Origin: CALMUP01 sp035327305
GTDB lineage: Bacteria > Verrucomicrobiota > Kiritimatiellia > CAIVKH01
Length of the DNA: 64,000 nucleotides
Reading direction: 5' to 3'
NCBI GenBank assembly: GCA_035327305.1
Contig: DAOLDL010000004.1
Coordinates: forward strand, 20,764 to 84,763
The notes beneath the pieces were generated by a model. The model ran no database searches and was not told the origin of the DNA. It saw nothing but the letters and a program-made list of their open reading frames with translations. A program made the translations under genes and the position numbers. Shown here piece after piece: positions 42,868 to 50,440 of the stretch. The stretch's first letter is position 1, and the number at the start of each line of letters is the position of its first letter.

Positions 42868-43755
42868 ATGCGGTTAAATAGTCCATCCTATTGGCTGACC
42901 GGCCTGATATTGACGTTGGGACTGATGACCCTTGCCCTCGCCCAGACCAGCCACACGGTCCGCACCGGCGAAACGCTTGATGCCATCGGCAAGCAATACG
43001 GGGTTTCCCCATCCGCCATCGCCCGGGCCAATGAAATTGACAATCCGAACCGGATTCGCACCGGCATGGAGTTGAAAATTCCCGACGGCGCCAACGCTCC
43101 GGTTCGTTACGAAGTTAAACCCGGCGATACGCTGGGGTCGATCGCCGTGGCTCATGGAACCACGACCAAAGCATTGATTGAGGCAAATGAAATATCCCGC
43201 CCCGACAGACTCCGGGTAGGCGACAGCCTGGTAATTCCCTCCGGGGGCAAATCTCCGGTGGTGGCGCGCCATCCACTTCCCGAATCCATGCGGCGCCTGC
43301 TGGACGCCACTCCGGTCACTCCGAACAAATGGCGTTACATCGTGATCCATCACAGCGCAACCGCCAACGGATCCCTGCAAGGAATGGAAATGTACCACCG
43401 CCAGAAGCGGCGCATGGAAAACGGGCTGGCCTATCACTTCGTCATCGGCAACGGACGCGGGATGCCGGACGGCCAAATTGAAATCGGAAATCGGTGGAAG
43501 CGTCAGATCAAGGGCGGGCATCTGGCCAACGACGCCATGAACGAAGTTGCCATCGGCATTTGCCTCATTGGAAATTTCGAGGTTGATCGCCCCACCGAAG
43601 CACAAATGCGAAGCCTGTATGCGCTGGTTTCCTATTTGAACCGGCGTTGCAATATTCCAAAAAGCCGGGTGCAAACCCATCAGCAGATCAACACAAAACC
43701 GACGGCATGCCCCGGTAAACTTTTTCCGTCCCAGACATTTATTCGCAATTTGTAA
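42868..43755 (+). CDS. Secreted peptidoglycan amidase with two LysM domains
   Basis: A 295-residue exported protein (signal peptide to about LALAQ, residue 26). Two LysM domains (about 28-71 and 79-123; HTVRTGETLDAIGKQYGVS and YEVKPGDTLGSIAVAHGTT) bind peptidoglycan. The amidase_2/PGRP-type domain has the zinc residues in YIVIHHSAT and THQQINTKPTACPG and the AYHFVIGNG strand. It should cut the bond between N-acetylmuramate and L-alanine. The presence of a full amidase implies a peptidoglycan wall in this organism. Confidence 0.92.
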   Translation: MRLNSPSYWLTGLILTLGLMTLALAQTSHTVRTGETLDAIGKQYGVSPSAIARANEIDNPNRIRTGMELKIPDGANAPVRYEVKPGDTLGSIAVAHGTTTKALIEANEISRPDRLRVGDSLVIPSGGKSPVVARHPLPESMRRLLDATPVTPNKWRYIVIHHSATANGSLQGMEMYHRQKRRMENGLAYHFVIGNGRGMPDGQIEIGNRWKRQIKGGHLANDAMNEVAIGICLIGNFEVDRPTEAQMRSLYALVSYLNRRCNIPKSRVQTHQQINTKPTACPGKLFPSQTFIRNL

Positions 43756-43814
43756 AAACGAAAATCGGGCGGTGGAGATTTAACGTCTGTCGCGAACTAT
43801 CCGGAGGAAAAAGG

Positions 43815-46421
43815 TCATGCTTCGGGCGGCGATTCGTAGTCGGCCACGGCTTTCAACATTTCCTGCACGGAAGCGGGTTTGATTCCGAGCCGGCGATTGC
43901 GATGACCGATCTTGAACGCGATCAGCCATTGCTTAAACAATACAGCATACGCATCCATCAATCCATTGCGGGGATCATAGATGTTGGTGGATTCAGAGGA
44001 AACGCCGTTAAGTTCAATGGCCTTGAATCCTTTTCCGGCGCGCAAATCATCGAGGGATTCCGCGCGGATGTCAAACCGTCCGAGGTAAAACCCATCGAAG
44101 CCCTGGGCAAGCTCATCCATCGCACGCTCAAGCTCAATGGTTTTGATCCAACGTCCGTCCTGAAACAAGGAACCCCGGCAATGCGTTCCCAATTCAACCA
44201 ACTGTATCATTTCATCCTCAACCGGGACCATATACCGGCGCTCATCCATCTGCCGGAGATAAAACGGTGCCATGGCAACCGCGCGGGGATCTTTCAGCAC
44301 AAGATGCTCGAGGTCATGCTTTCCATTCCCGATCACGATCGGGAATCTCTTCTCCGTAATGGAAAAAATATGGCCGCGTGGTTGCCCGGGCATTCGATAA
44401 TAGAAAATTCCGAATTCAAAGCCCGGCACGTATTCCTGAACCAGGGTATCCGGCCGTGGTGTTTCAAAGTATGCACGCAAAGCATTTTCATTCCGGATGA
44501 CGGCAACACCTGCCCCCCGTTGGCCGACATCCGGTTTTAACACTACGGGAAATGATAATTGATTCCGGTCAAAAAAATGAATAACTGCGCGTTCCTTTTG
44601 TTGCGACGTCAAGTCGGCCGCAATCAACTCCGTGCGTGCGATCAAATCCCGACGCTCTTTAAACCCATCCAGCATTGCTTTTTTTGATTCGCCGATAAAC
44701 CCGCCGAGACGAATGGCCGGATTGGCGGCAGTAAACAATGCGACACTTCGGTACCGAAGACCCAGCAGAAGAATGTAGCCAAGCACCGGGGGATAAATGA
44801 TCCATTGCGGCCAGTATTCCCAGCGCGTCAGGCGCCGCCAGCGCGACAACAGCAAACGGCGGCCCTTGAAACTGAACAATGGAATGACGATTTTGAACAA
44901 CAGCCACAACAGCAACGCCGTGGCGGTGATTGCCGCCAGCGTATATAATTTATAAGTAAACAAGGTCTCAATGATCTGCTGGCCGATTTTCATCGACAGC
45001 CATACGAGCAAAGGCGCCCAAATCAGACCCGCGAATAAAAAGAAAATGAAAAACACCCAGAATTTTGTGTGAAGCATGCCGGCGGTAAAAAATGTGGGAA
45101 ATCGACTGCCGGGCACAAAACGGCTAAGCAAAACCACCACCGGTCCTTTTCGCGCAAACCACTTGGAACTCTCACGAATGGCCGCCTCCTTGATCATCCA
45201 CTTAAGAGGCGGTTTTCGAAGCGCCGACTTTCCGAAATGATGGCCGGCCCAGAACAACAACAAGTCGCCCACAAATATTCCGAGAAATGCCCCGCCCGCC
45301 GCAGTCCAGTAGTCAATCACGCCCTGGGTGGCCAACAAACCCGCGCTGATGCAGGCAAGGTCCTCGCTGATCAGCGTCGCAAGCGCAATCAGCAGAATCA
45401 TGACCACCATGGCCACCCCCACCGCCTTGTCGACATCCGCCGGATTGAACGGTTGCACGGATTTTTCCACACGCGACGGATCGGCATTTTCCCGGACCAC
45501 GGCACGCCCGCCTTGCACAAGCGCGATGAAATCATGAATCAACCCGTTCACTTGCTCCGTTTTTTTGAATGCGATCTTGTGTCCGCCCCGGAGCATGGCC
45601 AATTCGCTTTGCGGAACCAGGCGTCTTGATTCCTGCGCGGTTCCCGGCGGCACAAGAATATCGTCACGACCGTGGATCAACAACATGGGGCCGGGATAAC
45701 TTTTAAGGTAATCACGGTGGGGTCGCAGGTCGGAATCGAAAAAGTTCCGCGCATACGCGGTGTTTAACATCATGGTATCGAGCAGGCCGAAATGCGGAAT
45801 CAATATGGCCGCGGCGCCGATGGCGGTAAGTTGCAACCCGTGCAAGGCTCGGTTCAATCCATAAATCCCCAACAACTCGAATTCCTGCACACCAATGGAG
45901 GACACCAGCGTCAGCGATGCGATTTGATCCGGGGCCTGTTTCTGCAATTCAAGCGCAACGCCCCCGCCCTGGCTGTATGCCACGACATGCGCATTGGAAA
46001 CCCCCAGAATATTCATCAGGCGATGCAGGTAGGCGGCCATTGCGGTAAAGGAATAATCGGGGATCGTACGCGTTGAACGCCCGAACCCCGGAAGTTCCGG
46101 CGCAACAACCCGGTAGCGCCCGCCCATGGATTCCACAAGAAATCGCAGGTCGGACGATCTCATCGGGCTTCCGTGAATCAATACGACGACCGGCGCATCC
46201 GAATTTCCCGGCGGACGCAGGTCGTGATACACCATTTCCACGCGCCCATCCTGAAAATTCCCCTCCGCAAATTCCGGTAGCGTTACCACCTGGTGATGCA
46301 ATTGCGGTCGGGCATGATGACCCTGTTGATGACGAACCACATTGGAGGCAATCAACAGGAGCGCATAAATCAGCAACTTGTAACGTCGCGGAAGTAGGCG
46401 CTTTTTCTTCATGGTTGTCAT
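43815..46421 (-). CDS. Three-domain fusion: alpha/beta hydrolase, DedA/VTT membrane domain, ATP-grasp-like domain
   Basis: An 868-residue protein. Residues 45-305 form an alpha/beta hydrolase behind an N-terminal membrane anchor: VVVLIHGSP, nucleophile Ser150 in AYSQGGG, Asp near 253 in HGRDD, His281 in RGGHKIA. Residues about 335-480 are a DedA/VTT domain (EDLACISAGLLATQG, then SRFVPGSRFPTFFTAGM). After two more hydrophobic segments, residues about 600-830 look like an ATP-grasp domain: PVVLKPDVGQRGAGV, LVQEYVPGFEFGIFYYR, and the metal-binding end FKAIELNGVSSESTNIYDP. It starts 19 bases after the metallo-beta-lactamase gene, at the end of the dapA operon. Each domain is convincing; the combined function is unknown. 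Confidence 0.85.
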   Translation of the reverse strand: MTTMKKKRLLPRRYKLLIYALLLIASNVVRHQQGHHARPQLHHQVVTLPEFAEGNFQDGRVEMVYHDLRPPGNSDAPVVVLIHGSPMRSSDLRFLVESMGGRYRVVAPELPGFGRSTRTIPDYSFTAMAAYLHRLMNILGVSNAHVVAYSQGGGVALELQKQAPDQIASLTLVSSIGVQEFELLGIYGLNRALHGLQLTAIGAAAILIPHFGLLDTMMLNTAYARNFFDSDLRPHRDYLKSYPGPMLLIHGRDDILVPPGTAQESRRLVPQSELAMLRGGHKIAFKKTEQVNGLIHDFIALVQGGRAVVRENADPSRVEKSVQPFNPADVDKAVGVAMVVMILLIALATLISEDLACISAGLLATQGVIDYWTAAGGAFLGIFVGDLLLFWAGHHFGKSALRKPPLKWMIKEAAIRESSKWFARKGPVVVLLSRFVPGSRFPTFFTAGMLHTKFWVFFIFFLFAGLIWAPLLVWLSMKIGQQIIETLFTYKLYTLAAITATALLLWLLFKIVIPLFSFKGRRLLLSRWRRLTRWEYWPQWIIYPPVLGYILLLGLRYRSVALFTAANPAIRLGGFIGESKKAMLDGFKERRDLIARTELIAADLTSQQKERAVIHFFDRNQLSFPVVLKPDVGQRGAGVAVIRNENALRAYFETPRPDTLVQEYVPGFEFGIFYYRMPGQPRGHIFSITEKRFPIVIGNGKHDLEHLVLKDPRAVAMAPFYLRQMDERRYMVPVEDEMIQLVELGTHCRGSLFQDGRWIKTIELERAMDELAQGFDGFYLGRFDIRAESLDDLRAGKGFKAIELNGVSSESTNIYDPRNGLMDAYAVLFKQWLIAFKIGHRNRRLGIKPASVQEMLKAVADYESPPEA

Positions 46422-46440
46422 GCCTGAACCTTACAAAACC

Positions 46441-47226
46441 TCAAGTTACATCAATCGTATATTCACGACATTCTTCCGGCAACTCAACGTCAACGCCGGC
46501 GGCATCCTGAAGCGACTTGGCCATTTGTTTCAACGCTTCATCCGAATAATGCGGATACAAATGAACCGGCATCATCAAACCCGGACGCGTGTCTTTTACA
46601 AATTTCGCCACCGGTCCGAAGCAGGCGTGCCGTTGATTTTCCGACTCCTGTTCGGCGGCATCTGCGTCGTTTAACCATAGCTCATGCAATAAAACCTTTA
46701 CGCCACGCACCTGCGACGCATTTTCCGGCATGACCACGGTGTCGGTAACGTAGGCCAGCGCGTCGTCGAACTTCAGCCCTACGGATCCTCCCGGATGCTT
46801 TTGGGGCCATACCTGGACGTCATGTCCGCCGATCCTCACCTTGGCCTGATTGAGCGAATGAATTTGGATGGTGGTTTTATCGAGTAGATAGGAATTAAGC
46901 GGCGGTGAAAAATACCGCCTGATTGCCTCCACCGGGTCGGCCTGGATGTACGGGCACACCGGCGCATGTATGTGAAGCGTTCCCTTCCGCCACGCGGTGA
47001 AGGCGTAGTACAATCCTACACTGTGGTCGACATGATAGTGGGAAAGCAATAAATGAAGTTCGCGATAAGGTTCCAACAAGGCCTGAATCGACGGCTCATG
47101 CAGGCGAGCGGCGCCGGTCCCGGCATCCAGCATAAATGCGGCATCTTCGAATAACACAAGAAAGCAGGAGGTATGCCGTCCGTTGATCGGAAGATAGCCG
47201 TTGATACCCAGAGGAATCAGTCTCAT
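46441..47226 (-). CDS. Metallo-beta-lactamase-fold hydrolase (RNase Z-like)
   Basis: A 261-residue protein with the metal motif SHYHVDHSVGL (His63, His65, Asp67, His68), an Asp-containing strand FMLDAGTG before it, and later metal-site segments AYVTDTVVM and MPVHLYPHY. The layout is closest to RNase Z, phosphodiesterase-type members. There is no RNase Z exosite insertion that I can see, so a small-molecule role is possible. It overlaps panB by 4 bases. Confidence 0.87.
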   Translation of the reverse strand: MRLIPLGINGYLPINGRHTSCFLVLFEDAAFMLDAGTGAARLHEPSIQALLEPYRELHLLLSHYHVDHSVGLYYAFTAWRKGTLHIHAPVCPYIQADPVEAIRRYFSPPLNSYLLDKTTIQIHSLNQAKVRIGGHDVQVWPQKHPGGSVGLKFDDALAYVTDTVVMPENASQVRGVKVLLHELWLNDADAAEQESENQRHACFGPVAKFVKDTRPGLMMPVHLYPHYSDEALKQMAKSLQDAAGVDVELPEECREYTIDVT

Positions 47227-48041
47227 GACCGGTCACTTGGGCGGTATGTATATTCATCCGATGGAAATTGCCCGGATTCCACTTCGGCACGATATTCTGA
47301 AACAGCCTTGTTGATGGCTTCACCCAAACGCGCATATTGCTTGGCAAATTTCGGGACATGACCACTGGTCAGTCCAAGTACATCGTGAATGACCAGTACC
47401 TGGCCATCGCATTGCGCTCCGGCTCCGATGCCGATGGTGGGGATTTCGATTGCGGCGGTGATTTGCGCCGCGACATCGGGCGGCATGCCTTCCAATACAA
47501 CCGCAAATGCACCAGCTTCGGCAACTGCGTGCGCATCTTCAAGCAGTCGTTGCGCATCACGTTCGGTTTTGCCCTGTACCCGGTAACCACCGGCGGATTT
47601 CACGCTTTGCGGAAGAATACCAATGTGCCCGAGCACGGGAATTCCGTTGGATGTCAAAGCCTCGATGGTCGGGGCGCGCACCACGCCGCCCTCCAACTTC
47701 ACCGCATCGGCGCCCGCCTCCTTCAAACAACGTCCGGCGCTTAACAACGCTTGTTCGAGCGAGGCCTGATACGTCATGAACGGCAGATCGGTTATTACCA
47801 GCGCATTTTTCGCGCCGCGGACAACGGCGGCGGTGTGATGTATAATTTGATCAAGGGTGACCGGCAGGGTGGAGTCGTAACCCAGCATGGTCATGCCCAG
47901 GGAGTCGCCGACAAGTATACAGGGGATGCCCGCTTCGTCCAAGAGCCGGGAAAAGGTGAAATCACCCGCGGTCAGCATGGCGATTTTTTGTTTGCCTTTC
48001 AGCGCCCTGATTCGTGGCGCAGTCCATTTGATATTTGTCAT
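47223..48041 (-). CDS. panB: 3-methyl-2-oxobutanoate hydroxymethyltransferase
   Basis: Transfers a hydroxymethyl group from methylene-tetrahydrofolate to 2-oxoisovalerate, giving ketopantoate for coenzyme A synthesis. At 272 residues it is full length. Metal and catalytic residues are present: Asp46 in VGDSLGM, Asp85 in ITDLPFMTY, Lys115 in VKLEGG, Glu184 in VVLEGMPPD, and the signature GIGAGAQCDGQVLV. The usual TAYD near residue 25 reads TAGD here. It lies between folK and the metallo-beta-lactamase gene. Confidence 0.95.
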   Translation of the reverse strand: MTNIKWTAPRIRALKGKQKIAMLTAGDFTFSRLLDEAGIPCILVGDSLGMTMLGYDSTLPVTLDQIIHHTAAVVRGAKNALVITDLPFMTYQASLEQALLSAGRCLKEAGADAVKLEGGVVRAPTIEALTSNGIPVLGHIGILPQSVKSAGGYRVQGKTERDAQRLLEDAHAVAEAGAFAVVLEGMPPDVAAQITAAIEIPTIGIGAGAQCDGQVLVIHDVLGLTSGHVPKFAKQYARLGEAINKAVSEYRAEVESGQFPSDEYTYRPSDRS

Positions 48042-48064
48042 AGAAAACCTGTCGGTAATGGATG

Positions 48065-48586
48065 TTACCAGATGTCAGGCAATTTGACCACTTCTTCGCC
48101 TGCGGGCAGGCCGGCCAGGAGATCTTCAATGGTCAGATTGGTGGTCGCCAACACCAGTTCAGGCCTCACTTCGGCCAATGGTTGGAGAACGAATCGACGT
48201 TTGAGACACTGGGGATGAGGCAATTTGAGCGTCGGAGAGTCGATGATCAGCGAGCCGGCGTATAACATATCGATGTCCAAAGGACGCGGCGCGTACTGGT
48301 CCTCGGTGCGGCGGCGACCGATTCCCGCTTCAATTTTCATCATTTCCTGTTGCATGGAAAGCAAAGGGATCGGACAAAGTATCACCAGCACCGCATTGAT
48401 GAACTTCAGATGCCGGTATTCTTCTTTGACGCCAATCGGTTCGGTTTCATACAAACTGCTTTGTTCGAGAAACTCAACGCCGGGCAACGCCAGAACCGAA
48501 GCCTTGGCGGCTTTCAGGTTGGCAATCCGGTCGCCCTGATTGGAGCCAAAACCCAGACCTATTTCCAATATGCGTGTTTCGCTCAC
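48065..48586 (-). CDS. folK: 2-amino-4-hydroxy-6-hydroxymethyldihydropteridine diphosphokinase
   Basis: Pyrophosphorylates the pterin precursor of folate. The 173-residue protein has the family motifs GLGFGSNQGDR, SSLYETEPIG and the signature APRPLDIDMLYAG with both metal-binding Asp residues. It overlaps dapB by 4 bases and panB follows after 23 bases. Folate supplies the one-carbon donor for PanB, so the neighbours are loosely linked in metabolism. Confidence 0.94.
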   Translation of the reverse strand: MSETRILEIGLGFGSNQGDRIANLKAAKASVLALPGVEFLEQSSLYETEPIGVKEEYRHLKFINAVLVILCPIPLLSMQQEMMKIEAGIGRRRTEDQYAPRPLDIDMLYAGSLIIDSPTLKLPHPQCLKRRFVLQPLAEVRPELVLATTNLTIEDLLAGLPAGEEVVKLPDIW

Positions 48587-49398
48587 AGGCCGAGCACATC
48601 CTTCATTGAATAAAGTCCCGGCTTGCGTCCAACCACCCAGGCGGCGGCCCGCAATGCTCCAATGGCAAACGTATCGCGACTGGTCGCCCGGTGCGAAAAT
48701 TCAATGCTTTCGCCATTGGTGGCGAAGATGACCGTATGATCGCCGACAAAATCGCCGCCGCGCACCGCATGAAATCCGATTTCCCGTTCAGGGCGAATTT
48801 CCTTGCTGACGCCTTCACGGCCATGCACGGAAACCTCGTCGAGATTCCAATCCAGCCCTTTGGCGACGGCCTTGCCGAGTCCGAGGGCCGTGCCACTCGG
48901 CGAATCCTTTTTCAACCGGTGGTGACGCTCCACGATTTCCACGTCGTACCCTTTTCCCTTCAAGGCCCGCGCCGCCTCCTCCAGCAACACGAACAACAGG
49001 TTGACGCCCAAACTCATGTTTGGCGCCATCACCACCGGAATCATTTGCGCCGCTTTTTCCACTTCCGCTTGTTGCTCGGCGGACAAACCGGTGGTTCCCA
49101 CCACCCAGGCCTTTTTCCATTCCGCCAGTCGCGCGGCGTTACCGGACGTTCCCTGATGCGATGTGAAATCAATCACGACATCCACCGACGTTGCGGCTTC
49201 GGCAAGATCGGTCTTCAACAAAATTCCCGGCGCCACTTCCTTGTTGCGGTCAGGGTGATCCCACAGATCAATGGCCGTGCCGAGACGAAGCCCCGGCACC
49301 GCGCCATCCATCAGACATCGGATGATGGTTTTGCCCATCCTTCCGCCTGCGCCGAGAACAGCCACACCGGCTTCAGCATGTTGTGAATCAGAAGACAA
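48583..49398 (-). CDS. dapB: 4-hydroxy-tetrahydrodipicolinate reductase
   Basis: Reduces the DapA product with NAD(P)H in lysine and diaminopimelate synthesis. Motifs are AVLGAGGRMGKTI (nucleotide binding), VVIDFTSH, GTTGLS, APNMSLGVNLLF and VERHHRLKKDSPSGTA with the catalytic His and Lys. The start is taken as the TTG at 49398, 4 bases after a GAGGTG ribosome site; a GTG at 49410 is an alternative but has no room for a site. The product has 271 residues, and 32 bases separate it from dapA. Confidence 0.94.
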   Translation of the reverse strand: MSSDSQHAEAGVAVLGAGGRMGKTIIRCLMDGAVPGLRLGTAIDLWDHPDRNKEVAPGILLKTDLAEAATSVDVVIDFTSHQGTSGNAARLAEWKKAWVVGTTGLSAEQQAEVEKAAQMIPVVMAPNMSLGVNLLFVLLEEAARALKGKGYDVEIVERHHRLKKDSPSGTALGLGKAVAKGLDWNLDEVSVHGREGVSKEIRPEREIGFHAVRGGDFVGDHTVIFATNGESIEFSHRATSRDTFAIGALRAAAWVVGRKPGLYSMKDVLGL

Positions 49399-49430
49399 AG
49401 TACACCTCACTCCAATTAATCGTTATTCAA

Positions 49431-50297
49431 TCAGATAATTCCGGCGGCGGTCAGCGTTTGCTTCAGCCGCGCCTTGAGTGCGTCAGACATCTCGCACAAA
49501 GGCAGACGATAAATTTCCTCGATGCGCCCCATCATTGCGAGCGCCGCCTTGACCGGAACCGGATTGGTTTCGATGAACAAATCCGTGAACACCTTGTAGT
49601 ACTGGTAATGAATCCGCCGGGCTTCATCCCAACGTCCGGCCAGCGCCGCCGACACCAGGCGGGACACTTCCGCCGGAATGATATTCGATGCCACACTGAT
49701 CACACCGACACCGCCCAACGCCATCATCGGTAACGTGAGCGCGTCATCGCCCGACAAAATTTCAATATCGCACACACTGCGAATCTGGCTGACGCGGTCA
49801 GCGCTTCCGCCCGCTTCCTTGATGGAGACGACATGCGGATGCTTCGATAATTCCGCCACAACATCGACGGGAATATCGCGCCCGGCTCGTCCCGGAACAT
49901 TATACAGAACCACGGGAAGACCGAGATCGGCCACCGCGCTGAAATGCCGGATCAACCCTTCGCGGCTGGGCTTGTTATAATAAGGGGTGACTTGCAATGT
50001 CGCGTCGGCGCCGGCCGCCTTCGCATGCCGCGTCAATTCGATCGCCTCGTCCGTGGAATTCGCCCCTGTTCCGGCGATAACCTTGATACGCTTTTTGCAG
50101 ATATTAACCGCGGCCTCGATGACACGATTGTGCTCGTCATAATTTAATGTAGGCGACTCGCCTGTCGTGCCGACCGGAACGATGCCGACAACCCCGCCCT
50201 CGATCTGGAAATCAATCAATTCCCGGAACCGGACCAGATCGACTTTACCGCTTCGATCAAACGGCGTTACAATAGCTGTATATGTACCCTCTAACAT
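49431..50297 (-). CDS. dapA: 4-hydroxy-tetrahydrodipicolinate synthase
   Basis: Condenses pyruvate with aspartate semialdehyde. The ATG at 50297 has a ribosome site (AGGTGAGAT) and gives the standard 288-residue protein beginning MLEGTYTAIVTPF. The pyruvate-binding site GTTGESPTL, catalytic Tyr in YNVPGRAGRDI and Schiff-base Lys in SIKEAGG are all present. It is the first gene of the operon dapA-dapB-folK-panB and beyond. Two matching palindromes lie 25-74 bases upstream. Confidence 0.95.
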   Translation of the reverse strand: MLEGTYTAIVTPFDRSGKVDLVRFRELIDFQIEGGVVGIVPVGTTGESPTLNYDEHNRVIEAAVNICKKRIKVIAGTGANSTDEAIELTRHAKAAGADATLQVTPYYNKPSREGLIRHFSAVADLGLPVVLYNVPGRAGRDIPVDVVAELSKHPHVVSIKEAGGSADRVSQIRSVCDIEILSGDDALTLPMMALGGVGVISVASNIIPAEVSRLVSAALAGRWDEARRIHYQYYKVFTDLFIETNPVPVKAALAMMGRIEEIYRLPLCEMSDALKARLKQTLTAAGII

Positions 50298-50321
50298 GAT
50301 CTCACCTGTCTCCGTCAAAAC

Positions 50322-50371
50322 TTTCCAATCATTGGAAAAAATGGACACTAACTTTTCCAATCATTGGAAAA
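50322..50371. promoter_or_regulatory. Twin palindromic operator candidates upstream of dapA
   Basis: Two near-identical perfect palindromes, TTTCCAAT-C-ATTGGAAA at 50322-50338 and the same core extended to 9-base arms at 50353-50371. Their centres (50330 and 50362) are 32 bases apart, about three helical turns, so both face the same side of the DNA. They lie 25-74 bases upstream of the dapA start and 70-119 bases upstream of the divergent esterase. This is the layout expected for a dimeric repressor or activator binding cooperatively. Confidence 0.68.
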
Positions 50372-50440
50372 AAGCATTATTTACAGCATGATTGTGGCAG
50401 ACCTTGATTTTCAAGGTATTGCGGGGTATCGATTTCTGCC

